NCBI GenBank assembly: GCA_021323735.1
Contig: JAJPKM010000044.1
Coordinates: 62,001-126,000, forward strand
Length of the DNA: 64,000 bases
From: Gammaproteobacteria bacterium
Lineage (GTDB): Bacteria > Pseudomonadota > Gammaproteobacteria > Steroidobacterales > Steroidobacteraceae
Direction of reading: 5' to 3'
Part shown: piece after piece, positions 50,969 through 60,135 of the stretch
Layout of the letters: each line of letters begins with the position of its first letter
Position numbering within the stretch: the stretch's first letter is position 1
Translations under genes and position numbers: made by a program
The notes under the pieces: model-generated
Databases searched by the model: none
What the model saw: the letters and a program-made list of their open reading frames with translations, nothing else
Told to the model about the DNA's origin: nothing

Positions 50969-52819
50969 ATGTACCGTTACGTTGGCCTTCTTTGGGACCC
51001 GCACACCGTCGGTGCGCCCCAAGTGGCCGCGGCATTCAGTTCGCAACTCGACCATACGACGGGCTGGGTCCGTAGGCTCAACCTGCCGGGCATGATCGTC
51101 TTTGATCGAGCGACGCAGAGGGAAGGAATGCACACATACCTTCTGCCCGGAGACAGCGGTGTCGTCCTTGGCAGACTGTTTCCGCTCAAGCTTGACGAGT
51201 GGACACCAACATGGCGTGCAGCCATTGGCTTGGCGGAAGCGCGCAAGATGGCCTCGACCGGTGGTCGCACCTTAGTAGAGAACTACTGGGGAAGTTACGT
51301 CGCGTTCCTCAACAACGCAGATGACAAGCGCCGGCACGCTATCAGGGACTGCTCGGGAAAGATTCCCTGTTACAGAACCAGAATCAATGAGGTCGAAATA
51401 ATCTTCGCGGACGTTGGAGATATTGACCATCTAGACATTCTCCGCTTTACCGTCAACTGGGGCTATGTCGCGGCGTTTATGTCGTCGAGTGAACTACAGA
51501 TTAGAGAGACAGGTCTCAACGAAGTAACTGAGCTATTGGCAGGGGAGTCCTTCACCGACGACTCGAACGCCCGACGACAAATTTCGCTCTGGGATCCTAA
51601 AATATTTTGCGCGGAGCCAATCGAGGATGGGCTAGAAGCAGCAGGCCGGTTGCTGCATACAACACAGCAGTGCATTAGCGCATGGGCGTCAATCTATGAA
51701 AATATACTTCACGGCCTCTCAGGCGGATTCGACTCCGCAGTAGTACTCGGCTGTTTGTTGAGAGCGCCAATCCGACCCGAAATCACCTGCCTAAATCGCT
51801 TTAGCAGCGATGCGCAAGGAGATGAACGGAACTTCGCCAGAATTGCCGCAGCCAAAGCACGCGTGAAACTGCTCGAACAGCCTTGGAATGCGAGCAAGCG
51901 ACTGCTCGGCGACTGCCTGCCGAACGCAACAAAAATGTTAAAGCCCACCATTCCGGCCTTCGTTGGAATTCCCATTCTGGACGGTAGAAACGAAGTGGCC
52001 AGACAGGTTGACGCGCACGTTTATTGGACCGGCGAGGGGGGCGATCATCTCTTCTTTCAAATGAAATCTTTGCTTGGAGCGGCGGACTACGTGCAATGTC
52101 ATGGCATGAGTCGGCGATTGCCGAGGATCGTCGGAGACGCCGCTCGCCTCACGAAAGTGTCTTACTGGCATGCGCTGCGCGCGGCATTGGTGTTGGGTCG
52201 GTCCGAATTGCCGTGGAGCCCAGGAGAGAGAGCACGCAGTACTGCCGGATTCCTAAGTATTGGTGCACTAGAGGTCGCCACCTGTACCACTAATCCGTGG
52301 GTGGAAAACCCCGAAGGGATTTCGAAGGGTAAGCAGCTACAAATTCACTATCTTTCAGAGCTTCTAAACCGCGGACGTCCGCTTCCCGGTGTTGAATATG
52401 CCCCAGAGCACCATCCCCTGTTATCGCAGCCCCTTATGGAGCTCTGTCTGCGAATCCCTGTATATCTTTTGGTACAAGGCGGACGATCGCGCGGCCTAGC
52501 CAGGTGTGCGTTCCGACATACTGTGCCTTCAGAGATCATTAATCGCGAAACCAAGGGAACATCCACGGAATACATTCTAGAATTGCTGCACCGAAGCCGC
52601 GATAACATATCGGGACTACTTTTGGATGGGGTTCTAATGCGACAAGGTATTCTCAGTCGGAAAGCATTGGAGCCATGTGTCTTCCGCCGTCAACCTTTGC
52701 GTACCGAACAGTTGACCCCGCTGTTGGCATGCGTTGCGGCGGAGGTTTGGGTACGTAGTTGGTCGGATTCCATACGCCGAGCGGCAGTTGGTGACGATTG
52801 CGGGCAGTCGCAGGCGTGA
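50969..52819 (+). CDS. Lasso peptide macrolactam synthetase (asparagine-synthetase-like protein C)
   Basis: 616 residues, the usual size. An N-terminal glutaminase-like fold without the catalytic Cys1 is followed by the ATP-pyrophosphatase loop SGGFDS at 251-256 (ILHGLSGGFDSAVVLGCLL), DAQGDERNFARIAAAKARVKL and VYWTGEGGDHLFFQMKS. It adenylates the Glu8 side chain of the core and joins it to Gly1 to close the ring around the threaded tail. Operon order A-B-C; it ends 22 bp from the stop of the convergent isopeptidase gene. Confidence 0.93.
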   Translation: MYRYVGLLWDPHTVGAPQVAAAFSSQLDHTTGWVRRLNLPGMIVFDRATQREGMHTYLLPGDSGVVLGRLFPLKLDEWTPTWRAAIGLAEARKMASTGGRTLVENYWGSYVAFLNNADDKRRHAIRDCSGKIPCYRTRINEVEIIFADVGDIDHLDILRFTVNWGYVAAFMSSSELQIRETGLNEVTELLAGESFTDDSNARRQISLWDPKIFCAEPIEDGLEAAGRLLHTTQQCISAWASIYENILHGLSGGFDSAVVLGCLLRAPIRPEITCLNRFSSDAQGDERNFARIAAAKARVKLLEQPWNASKRLLGDCLPNATKMLKPTIPAFVGIPILDGRNEVARQVDAHVYWTGEGGDHLFFQMKSLLGAADYVQCHGMSRRLPRIVGDAARLTKVSYWHALRAALVLGRSELPWSPGERARSTAGFLSIGALEVATCTTNPWVENPEGISKGKQLQIHYLSELLNRGRPLPGVEYAPEHHPLLSQPLMELCLRIPVYLLVQGGRSRGLARCAFRHTVPSEIINRETKGTSTEYILELLHRSRDNISGLLLDGVLMRQGILSRKALEPCVFRRQPLRTEQLTPLLACVAAEVWVRSWSDSIRRAAVGDDCGQSQA

Positions 52820-52841
52820 GTCGTGGGACAGCGGGCAATAG

Positions 52842-55106
52842 TTAGTGCGGACGCCCTGCAACTACTACTTGCCAATCTTTTGACATCTGATCCCAGCGGA
52901 TATATTCCGCGCTCTTATGGGGATCGGCGTCGCGCCTACCAACGAGCCAAAAGTCGAACCAGTCGAGGTTTTGTGTCATGGCGGCTTCACGATGGCGTGG
53001 CTGCCAAAATACGTGCGCCTCCGAAGGGTAGACAAAGAGCTCCGTCGGCACTTGTGCGTCCTTTAGCAGTTGGTCCATTTCCAACGCATCTTTTGCGGCA
53101 ACCAGTGTGAACTGCTGCAGGAGAGGGCCTGCGAAGCTCCGGGCCCGAGCTGATGGAGAAAACGCCAAATAGTTCGGGTAGACGTTTGGATCGAATACCG
53201 TTCCGCCGAACAAGTTCTTGTAGACATTGCGAAAGAACGCGGGTCCCCCCCAGAAGCCACCGGCGTCCCACCAAGTGGCATCTGCGCTGGAAGCGGCCGA
53301 AAAGGACGAAGAGTGGCTCATAGCGAACCTGGCAATCGTAGCCCCCCTGCTGTATCCAGCAATTCCAACCATGGAGGATTCCACGTCGCCACTCTTAACT
53401 AGCGCTGAAACCGCGGCTTCCATGCTCGCCAGAGGGTTGTAAGCTTCCTCAAATTGCTGCCGAGCGATGTCAACATCCTCCGCGCCGGGGTTATAAGGCC
53501 GCGGCACGTCACGATTATGCTGGGGCTCGTTTACTGATAACACGAAGTAACCGCGCTCCGCGAAGACCTGTATTGGAAACTCCCATTGGAAGCCGTCGTC
53601 GGCGAATCGGTTTCTCGCGTCTCTGGCGTGCGTGACAACAATTGCCGGATATTTGGTGCCGGCCACGTAGTGGCGCGGGTAGGTGATATAGCCTGTATTC
53701 GAAAAGCCAAAGCGATTGACCCAGCGTGCCGCGACAGTACGAAGGGGAGCCACTTCGTCGTATTTTGCGTTCGGCCGGGCTATGACAGTTACTTTCCTGT
53801 TCGTCAGAGTGACAGCTATTAGCCGTGGAGCAAGTGTTAACGTCTCTTGACTGCAGGCGCCAAAACTCAAGTCAGAGTTGAATGCGCAAGCGCTTAAATG
53901 TGAGTGAGCTGTCTCCAGCTCGGTCCAGTTTGACGTCGGCGAAGCGCTCATTAGCCCATCATGATCGTCAAAGCTGGCCGCCAGAACTAGGCGGCTGCTG
54001 CGCTCATTTCGCCACACGCCAAGCTGTGCACCAATATGCTCAGCGCCGATCCGACCGTAGTCCCTCACAACTCGCCCATCCAAGTCTATGTTGGAAAGAC
54101 GACGTTCTGCACCGACCGTCTTCACGGTAAGCGCTCCCTCCGGCGTCGGCACCGAATAATAGATTTGTTCTGGAGAGTCCATCGCTAGCCGTTGCAGCTG
54201 CCCCGTAAGAACGTCAAACCGCCACAGAGAGAGTCTTTGATGTTTGCCGACAAGCCCGCGTAACCTGTATTGAATGTGTGTGGAGTCAACCCAACGAGCG
54301 CTTCCTGCCCGGCGCCGAAAAGCCTCAGAATTTTCTAGCACGTCGGTCGGAGCGAATGCGATCATACGATCGACATCCGCGCTCGGACTTAAAACGTGAA
54401 GCTCCGTGCCCAACAATTGTACGGAACGCTCGGTGTCTTGAATGCTGGCACCTAGCATTGCGGCATCGTCGTAGCGAACTCCCTGGTCAAGCAATGCCTG
54501 CTGTTCGGAGCCAGAGCGAATGCGCAGGCGCGAGTACCAAAGCTTGCTGCCATCGGGTGCCCATTCATAGGAGAGGATGCCGGTCTTTCTTGGCTCCTCG
54601 AAAGAACTCACGACCAGGCCCTCGGATCCACCGACAACGGCAGTAGCCTCGCTTGAAATAAGACGCGCAACGTGGCCGTTTTCAGCCACGTCATATAGCT
54701 GAACGCCGTCTCCGAAATCTGCGCGCACCGTCCAATTGTGAGTACCGGGATGCCAACTAAGATCGTCGAGAAAATCGGCCTCCAACAGCTTTGCGGGAGA
54801 GTTTGGATGACGCAGATCCACAACATACAAGCCAAAGTGATTCCTGCCATCCACAATAGAGGGCTGTTTCAGTATGAATGCCGTAACGTTCGTCGCACCC
54901 CTAATGGCGATACTGGAGATCCGAGTAACTTCGACGATGTCGGTGGCGGTCCACAATCTGCGCCACTGATTGTCAGTGCTTGAGTGGGGTACGTTCGGCA
55001 ACGTATCGGCAAATCCCGCGGTCCAATACAACGATCCGGCTGCTAGCAGAATGGACAAGGACATTGTGACTCGCGCTGGAGCAGTGCGCCTCTTCGAGGT
55101 GCTCAC
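52842..55106 (-). CDS. Lasso peptide isopeptidase (S9 prolyl-oligopeptidase family, AtxE-like)
   Basis: 754 residues from the GTG at 55106, overlapping the receptor stop (GTGA). Signal peptide, then a beta-propeller-like N-terminal half and an alpha/beta-hydrolase C-terminal half with Ser586 in GIAGYSRGATIARF, an Asp at 673 or 678 (AAKDALEMD) and His698 (SEAHVFWQPRHREAAM). AtxE-type enzymes cut the isopeptide bond of their own lasso peptide, turning it linear. Position next to a lasso A-B-C operon and coupling to a TonB receptor make this assignment strong. Expected location periplasm or cytoplasm, depending on signal-peptide use. Confidence 0.88.
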   Translation of the reverse strand: MSTSKRRTAPARVTMSLSILLAAGSLYWTAGFADTLPNVPHSSTDNQWRRLWTATDIVEVTRISSIAIRGATNVTAFILKQPSIVDGRNHFGLYVVDLRHPNSPAKLLEADFLDDLSWHPGTHNWTVRADFGDGVQLYDVAENGHVARLISSEATAVVGGSEGLVVSSFEEPRKTGILSYEWAPDGSKLWYSRLRIRSGSEQQALLDQGVRYDDAAMLGASIQDTERSVQLLGTELHVLSPSADVDRMIAFAPTDVLENSEAFRRRAGSARWVDSTHIQYRLRGLVGKHQRLSLWRFDVLTGQLQRLAMDSPEQIYYSVPTPEGALTVKTVGAERRLSNIDLDGRVVRDYGRIGAEHIGAQLGVWRNERSSRLVLAASFDDHDGLMSASPTSNWTELETAHSHLSACAFNSDLSFGACSQETLTLAPRLIAVTLTNRKVTVIARPNAKYDEVAPLRTVAARWVNRFGFSNTGYITYPRHYVAGTKYPAIVVTHARDARNRFADDGFQWEFPIQVFAERGYFVLSVNEPQHNRDVPRPYNPGAEDVDIARQQFEEAYNPLASMEAAVSALVKSGDVESSMVGIAGYSRGATIARFAMSHSSSFSAASSADATWWDAGGFWGGPAFFRNVYKNLFGGTVFDPNVYPNYLAFSPSARARSFAGPLLQQFTLVAAKDALEMDQLLKDAQVPTELFVYPSEAHVFWQPRHREAAMTQNLDWFDFWLVGRRDADPHKSAEYIRWDQMSKDWQVVVAGRPH

Positions 55107-57757
55107 CAGTCCTTCCTCAGCGTCAGGGAAACGAAACGCCCCAGCGGCGACGCATTGGTCGAGTCAAAGCCAATGGCGCGAGGGAACGTGCTGTTTGCTC
55201 TGAGCGCGGGTGGGTTGCGATTGAGTATATTTTGCGATGCCACACTGATTCCAATTCCGTGAAAGAATCCGCCCCAATTGGACGTGTCATACTTGATCTG
55301 CGCGTCCATCGTCGTCCACGAAGCAACATCAACTGGCAGTGAAGAGTTCGTATTGTCCGTTTCCCTACTAACGTAGTTGAGGAACGAGGCTGTTGACCAT
55401 GCGTCGCGCTGCCATGTTATGCCGAGTCTCGATCTGAGCTTGGGTGGGTAGAAGACGGTGCCGCTGATGGTCTCCTCTGGAGAAGTTGGAGTAAGCATCT
55501 GAGCGAGAGTGAGCCAGGTCGCGCTGACCGACAGGTCGAGATTGCCAGAGAACGCACGCAAGCCGTAGTGGCCACTGAAATCCACTCCGTGAGCCTGCTG
55601 TGCGGTCGTATTCTGGTACTGACCTGCGATTAGTGCGATGGCCTTTTGTGGATCGTAGGCGCTCCCAGTGAAGTTATAAATGAGAGTGTCTGGCGCGTTA
55701 AATATTGCGGACTGGAGCGACGCGCTGGGGTTACGAGTCACAAAGGGAGCATAGGCGGGGTTCGAGAGCGATGCGGTGAAATTGGCAATGGGCAGCGTGA
55801 TGCGATTTCGATAGTCAATATTGTAGTACGTCAGACTGGCGTGCAATGTGGGTGCCCAGTCTGGCTTGTAGTCGAAACCGGCCGTCCATGAGCGCGCCGT
55901 CTCAGGATTTAGGAATGGGTTTCCGCCCGATTGAAAAAGAGCCTCCGCTCCGACCGGGTACGTACCGAAAAATGAGGCGGGATAAATGGCTAGTTCGCGT
56001 CGCGAGTATTCGGTTGCTAAATCAGGTGCCCTGAATGCCTTTCCCCAAGAACCTCTCACACTGAGATCGCGGGTCGGCGCATAAAGAATCCCTATTTTTG
56101 GCGATGTATTCGTGCCGAAGTCGCTGTAGTCCTCATGTCGTCCGGAAACCGATAGTTCGAGCCGTTCAAGGCCGAGCCTGTCGATATTGGCGTGGACCAT
56201 TGGTATTCGTAATTCCGCGAATTCGTAGTCGAGGTGGCGTTGCGCAATCGTGCCGCCACTATCATGGTAGCTCTCGCTTCGATATCCAGTGCCTAGCGCG
56301 GCCTGGATCGGACCTGATGGTAATGCGAAGAGTGTACCAGTCGTATTTGCTTCGACTGATGATGTGCGGTTGGCATAGTAGTAGCTCAACGCCGCTGGAG
56401 CGCCGGCAAGCGTGTAGTAAACTGTGCCAGAATCTTTTCCGCTCGACAATGTGCCGTCAAGTGATGCTGTCCAGGTTTTGGCGAGTTCGATCGTGGCCCC
56501 ACTCGACACTGAAAATATTGTCGTGCTAACCGGAGAAAAGTCGGGTCCCGCTACATTCGTAATTACCTCGGACTTCCTGTTCGAATATAGCCCTTCCACG
56601 TATGTGGAAACGTTGTCGGACACGTTCTGGTGTGCGTTAGCGAACACCGAACTCCTATTTTGACTTGGGAGAAGCGTCTCGGGATTAAGTGCAGATGAGG
56701 AGAATGAGCGCTCTGATGTTAGTAGATTGTTTTGATCGTAAAATTCGTAGCTGACCATGGCATTGCCACTGCCCCATTTGGTGCCCAGTAATTGACTCGC
56801 CTCCCGTTCAGTCGCTCCGCCATTGCTGGTGCCTCCGAAGTGTGCACTGGTCTCCACACCCTCATAGTTTCTTTTAAGAATGAAGTTGGCCACACCCGCG
56901 ACTGCGTCGGATCCGTAAACGGACGACGCTGAATCCGTTAGGATCTCGACGCGCTCAATCGCCGCCAGCGGGATGGCGGATATGTCGAAAGAACTCGTGA
57001 ATCCGTCGACGGCGAGGCGGTGCCCATCGATCAGAGTCAAAGTCGAATCGGATCCCAGTCCGCGAAGATTTACTGTCGATGAAGCTGAAACGTTTTGGGA
57101 GGTAACGACATTCGCCGTACCGACAACGCCTGGATTAATGCCTCCCCCGAAGGACTCCGGAATACTTCGGATGACGTCTCCAATGGTCGAGTAGCCCGAG
57201 TTTGAAATGTCAGTACCGCTCACGATATGGAGAGGCGAACCGACCGGCACAGCGCCGGTGATGTGGGTCCCGGTGACGACAATCTCCTCGAGATCTCTGT
57301 TCTCGGCGGTCGGCGATGGCGGGTTGTCATTTGAATTCCCAGCGGTTGCGGCAGCCTGCGACGGCTTCTCGTCGCTGGACTCGGTTGCTGAAGATGTTTT
57401 GGCCCACAGGAGTTTCCTCTCTCGAGAGTCGGCCGTGGAGGCATCTGCGGCGGCGATCACAATCGTGTGGTCGTCCAGGTGCTTCGGCCGCAATCCTGTT
57501 CCGGCGAGCACGCGCGTGAGCGCGCCGTCCACCGTGAGATCTGCCTTGAGTGGTGGTGCCAGAAGGCCCTCGACCTGACTCGCTCTGAAGCCCACATCGG
57601 TATTTGTCGCCGCTCCAATCGCCACAAGCGATTGCGCCAGGGGTTGGGCGGGTAAGTCGAAGTGAACAAGGTTCTGAGCTCCAGCCGCGGCGCACCACAA
57701 TGCCGCCGCCATGAAAATCGTCAATGTAGAGCGAACCCGACAAAAGGTTCTACGCAT
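55103..57757 (-). CDS. TonB-dependent receptor with N-terminal signalling (STN) domain
   Basis: 884 residues, GGGAGGT before the ATG. Signal peptide (1-27), STN domain at about 30-100 (VHFDLPAQPLAQSLVAIGAATNTDVGFRASQVEGLLAPPLKADLTVDGALTRVLAGTGLRPKH), TonB-box-like DLEEIVVTGTHI, plug domain (VESILTDSASSVYGSDAVAGVANFILKR type motif), and a 22-strand barrel ending in LGRFVSLTLRKDW. The STN domain implies transmembrane signalling to an anti-sigma factor, and a fecR/fecI pair lies 0.9 kb away. In lasso loci it is thought to import the lasso peptide, perhaps loaded with a ligand. Confidence 0.93.
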   Translation of the reverse strand: MRRTFCRVRSTLTIFMAAALWCAAAGAQNLVHFDLPAQPLAQSLVAIGAATNTDVGFRASQVEGLLAPPLKADLTVDGALTRVLAGTGLRPKHLDDHTIVIAAADASTADSRERKLLWAKTSSATESSDEKPSQAAATAGNSNDNPPSPTAENRDLEEIVVTGTHITGAVPVGSPLHIVSGTDISNSGYSTIGDVIRSIPESFGGGINPGVVGTANVVTSQNVSASSTVNLRGLGSDSTLTLIDGHRLAVDGFTSSFDISAIPLAAIERVEILTDSASSVYGSDAVAGVANFILKRNYEGVETSAHFGGTSNGGATEREASQLLGTKWGSGNAMVSYEFYDQNNLLTSERSFSSSALNPETLLPSQNRSSVFANAHQNVSDNVSTYVEGLYSNRKSEVITNVAGPDFSPVSTTIFSVSSGATIELAKTWTASLDGTLSSGKDSGTVYYTLAGAPAALSYYYANRTSSVEANTTGTLFALPSGPIQAALGTGYRSESYHDSGGTIAQRHLDYEFAELRIPMVHANIDRLGLERLELSVSGRHEDYSDFGTNTSPKIGILYAPTRDLSVRGSWGKAFRAPDLATEYSRRELAIYPASFFGTYPVGAEALFQSGGNPFLNPETARSWTAGFDYKPDWAPTLHASLTYYNIDYRNRITLPIANFTASLSNPAYAPFVTRNPSASLQSAIFNAPDTLIYNFTGSAYDPQKAIALIAGQYQNTTAQQAHGVDFSGHYGLRAFSGNLDLSVSATWLTLAQMLTPTSPEETISGTVFYPPKLRSRLGITWQRDAWSTASFLNYVSRETDNTNSSLPVDVASWTTMDAQIKYDTSNWGGFFHGIGISVASQNILNRNPPALRANSTFPRAIGFDSTNASPLGRFVSLTLRKDW

Positions 57758-57938
57758 CGTGACCTCCCGTTATCCGCGCAGTGCGCCGCGCTCGTTAATT
57801 TGCTTCCCTACGGGCAGAGGACGAATCAGCAAAAGTAATCAGAAGCTACAAGATCATTTTCTTGCGGCCGCAACTTCTGATGTGGATTCGGCGATAAACG
57901 AACTTTTGGTGCCGGTCACGGATGAGCCGGGCGGGGTG

Positions 57939-58124
57939 TTACTTCAATCGTGCTGGGAGCCGCTCGTGTCGAATACGCTCGTAGACTTCTTCGCGATGAA
58001 CGGCGATGTCCTTGGGTGCGTCGATTCCGATGCGTATCTGGCTGTCCTTCACGCCGATGATCGCGACGGTAATGGTGTCGCCGATCATCACCGTCTCACC
58101 CACTCTTCTCGTCAGTATCAGCAT
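57939..58124 (-). CDS. csrA: CsrA/RsmA-family RNA-binding regulator
   Basis: 61 residues with AAGGA upstream. [51 protein letters not shown] is a complete CsrA with the RNA-contact residues at both edges (LTRRVGE and the [10 protein letters not shown] Arg). It sits inside the lasso island between receptor and XRE genes, away from the usual alaS/recX context, so it is probably an accessory copy. It may act post-transcriptionally on island mRNAs; the precursor ribosome site CAGGAGA contains an A-x-GGA core. Confidence 0.92.
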   Translation of the reverse strand: MLILTRRVGETVMIGDTITVAIIGVKDSQIRIGIDAPKDIAVHREEVYERIRHERLPARLK

Positions 58125-58229
58125 GGCTGGTCCTTAGCGCTGTTGAGGAACCGAGAATCCCTATCGTGAGAATCGGGACATTCAGGGGAACAATGGCCCT
58201 TTGCCGGCATTTGCCAGCAATGCCACCCA

Positions 58230-58282
58230 ATACTAAGAAAGTCTGAGTATTCAGTCAACGCCAAAGCTAAGAGTCTCTGAGC
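58230..58282. promoter_or_regulatory. Two-site operator array upstream of XRE gene 1
   Basis: Two imperfect inverted repeats with centres 34 bp apart: ATACTAAGA-N3-TCTGAGTAT (58230-58250) and GCTAAGA-N3-TCTGAGC (58266-58282). The second ends 19 bp before the ATG. The same pair, same centre distance and a shared GTCAACGC spacer occur before XRE gene 2 (60136-60189). Consensus CTAAGA-N3-TCTnAG. A natural target for the paralogous repressors themselves. Confidence 0.75.
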
Positions 58283-58301
58283 CTATCGGAAAGGGGCGCA
58301 G

Positions 58302-58607
58302 ATGGCTGGGATTTCTATTGTTGCAAAGCACCTTAAGGCGGCGCGGCTGCGCGCGGGCCTATCCCAGAAGCAGCTTGGCATCAAGGCGGGGATCGATGAG
58401 TTTTCCGCCAGCGCACGCATCAACCAGTACGAGCGCGGGAAGCATATGCCGGATCTTTTGACGCTGACGCGCCTGGCCGCTGTAATGCATGTGCCCGCCC
58501 CGTATTTCTATTGCGAGGATGAGGAACTCGCTGGCGTCATTCTCAAGTTTGCAGCCTTGGGGAAGGCGCAACGAAGACGGTTGCTCGGTTCACTGGACGA
58601 GCTATAG
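58302..58607 (+). CDS. XRE-family helix-turn-helix regulator (copy 1)
   Basis: 101 residues. HTH_3 domain at about 6-65 (KHLKAARLRAGLSQKQLGIKAGIDEFSASARINQYERGKHMPDLLTLTRLAAVMHVPAPYFYCEDEELAGVILKF). A close paralogue lies at 60210. It is convergent with fecR, 9 bp apart. The operator array directly upstream suggests autoregulation and cross-regulation with copy 2; csrA reads away on the other side, so both may share the control region. Confidence 0.9.
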   Translation: MAGISIVAKHLKAARLRAGLSQKQLGIKAGIDEFSASARINQYERGKHMPDLLTLTRLAAVMHVPAPYFYCEDEELAGVILKFAALGKAQRRRLLGSLDEL

Positions 58608-58616
58608 ACCCTGCGC

Positions 58617-59612
58617 TCATTGGGCCGTCGGCGGGGGGAGCGTTGGGGGTCGGGACAGTACGATGTCGGCCCCGGTTCGTTCAGCCCGCAGTCCAAAGGT
58701 CGCCGTCACAATTTTCACGAATTCGGCGGAGTCGCCGGCACGAAATACTCCGCCGATGCGCAGCCGGGCAACCTCGGTATCCGGAATAACCAGGCGGGTG
58801 GTCGTGTAGCGATTCATCTCGGTGGCTGCATCCTCGAGGGCCGTCGCGTCGAACTCCACCCGGCCGCGCTCCCACGCGGTCACGCGGCTCAATTCGGGGC
58901 GATCCACGGCCGGTGCATGATGTTGCGAAATGATCAGCCTTTGACCGGGAACCAGGACTTGCGGAGCTTGGTGCTGTTCCGTGCCATTCTCGGGAACAGG
59001 GGCGACACTGATCTGTCCGTCGACCAGCGTGATCGACAAGTCCTGATCATTGTCATGGCGCACGATGAAAGAGGTGCCCAGGGCGCGGATCTCTTGGTCG
59101 CCTACGCTGACGAGGAAGGGCCAGGTTGGGCGCTTGGAGACGTCGAACCGGGCCTCCCCGCGTACCAGCCGCACGCGGCGTGCATGTTCGTCATAGTCCA
59201 CTTCGATGCGGGTGTCCGTGTTCAACGAGACACGCGTGCCGTCCCGTAGCACCCGGACTCGTTGTTGCCCAACAGCGGTTGTAAAGGCGTTGTCGCGCCA
59301 GTAGAGCGACGCGATGACCACCAGCGCCAGCGCAGCAGCGGCCGCGGCCATCCAAGGAGAAAATAGCGACCGTCCGCTCCGGGTAGCCGAGACATCGGCC
59401 TGCGCGCGCATCCGAATACTGCCCGCTTGCTCCCAGACCTGTGTCATGCGCTTGAACGCGCGCTGGTGTTCGGTGCTCCTGCCAAGCCACTCCTTAAGCT
59501 CCGCTTCCACATGGGGATCACGCTGTGTGTCGCGCAGCCGCGCCATCCAGGTGGCTGCTTCGACACGTACCTCTTCGGACATGACGGAATCGTTCTGCCG
59601 GGTCAGGCTCAT
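58617..59612 (-). CDS. fecR: FecR-family anti-sigma factor
   Basis: 331 residues from the ATG at 59612, overlapping the sigma-factor stop (ATGA). N-terminal cytoplasmic anti-sigma region (AATWMARLRDTQRDPHVEAELKEWLGRSTEHQRAFKRMTQVWEQAG), one membrane helix (about 90-108, AAAAAALALVVIASLYW), and a periplasmic FecR domain (RVRVLRDGTRVSLNTDTRIEVDYDEHARRVRLVRGEARFDVSKRPTWPFLV). It would relay occupancy of the STN receptor to the sigma factor. Some lasso loci carry fecIR in this way. Confidence 0.92.
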   Translation of the reverse strand: MSLTRQNDSVMSEEVRVEAATWMARLRDTQRDPHVEAELKEWLGRSTEHQRAFKRMTQVWEQAGSIRMRAQADVSATRSGRSLFSPWMAAAAAALALVVIASLYWRDNAFTTAVGQQRVRVLRDGTRVSLNTDTRIEVDYDEHARRVRLVRGEARFDVSKRPTWPFLVSVGDQEIRALGTSFIVRHDNDQDLSITLVDGQISVAPVPENGTEQHQAPQVLVPGQRLIISQHHAPAVDRPELSRVTAWERGRVEFDATALEDAATEMNRYTTTRLVIPDTEVARLRIGGVFRAGDSAEFVKIVTATFGLRAERTGADIVLSRPPTLPPPTAQ

Positions 59613-60127
59613 CCGCGTAACAGCTCGTTGTCGATGAGTATCAGGGCTTTCGCGATATGGTTCGTGACCGCCCGGGTGGAAATGTTAAACCGTTGTGCGA
59701 TTTCTGCGCAGCTCATTCCATCGAAGCGGTGCAACAAAAAGGCTTCTCGCGTCCGGGGGCTGGCGGCGGCAAGGCTTCGTTCGACGCGCTCGATCAACTC
59801 GTGAGCCTCGGCCACCTGCTCAGGCAAACTTGCCGTATCCACGCAGTCGACCTCCTCGATGGGCTGCTCCGAGAAAATACGCCGGGTGAGGGTGGCCCGA
59901 CGCAGGCGGTCGATGTGCACTTTCTCCACGACATCCACGAGAAATGCGACCCGATCGCGTACCGGCGTCTTCTGCTCCTGTTCGTACAGGCAGAGCCGTA
60001 GACATCCTTCCTGAATCAGGTCGTCCAGATCCGCGCCCCGCGATCGCCCGCGTTGGATCAGGCGGCGGCGCAGCGATACAAGCTGCCCCAAGAGTCCGCT
60101 GCCTAGGTCCTTCGTCCTTGCGTTCAT
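59609..60127 (-). CDS. fecI: ECF sigma factor (FecI-like)
   Basis: 172 residues. Sigma-70 region 2 (LDDLIQEGCLRLCLYEQEQKTPVRDRVAFLVDVVEKVHIDRLRRATLTRR) and region 4 helix-turn-helix (LAAASPRTREAFLLHRFDGMSCAEIAQRFNISTRAVTNHIAKALILIDNEL). Paired with the overlapping fecR. Likely regulon is the receptor-isopeptidase operon and perhaps the peptide operon. Its own start is 9 bp from the palindromic site shared with XRE gene 2, so the XRE proteins may repress it. Confidence 0.92.
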   Translation of the reverse strand: MNARTKDLGSGLLGQLVSLRRRLIQRGRSRGADLDDLIQEGCLRLCLYEQEQKTPVRDRVAFLVDVVEKVHIDRLRRATLTRRIFSEQPIEEVDCVDTASLPEQVAEAHELIERVERSLAAASPRTREAFLLHRFDGMSCAEIAQRFNISTRAVTNHIAKALILIDNELLRG

Positions 60128-60135
60128 CCTCGGTC

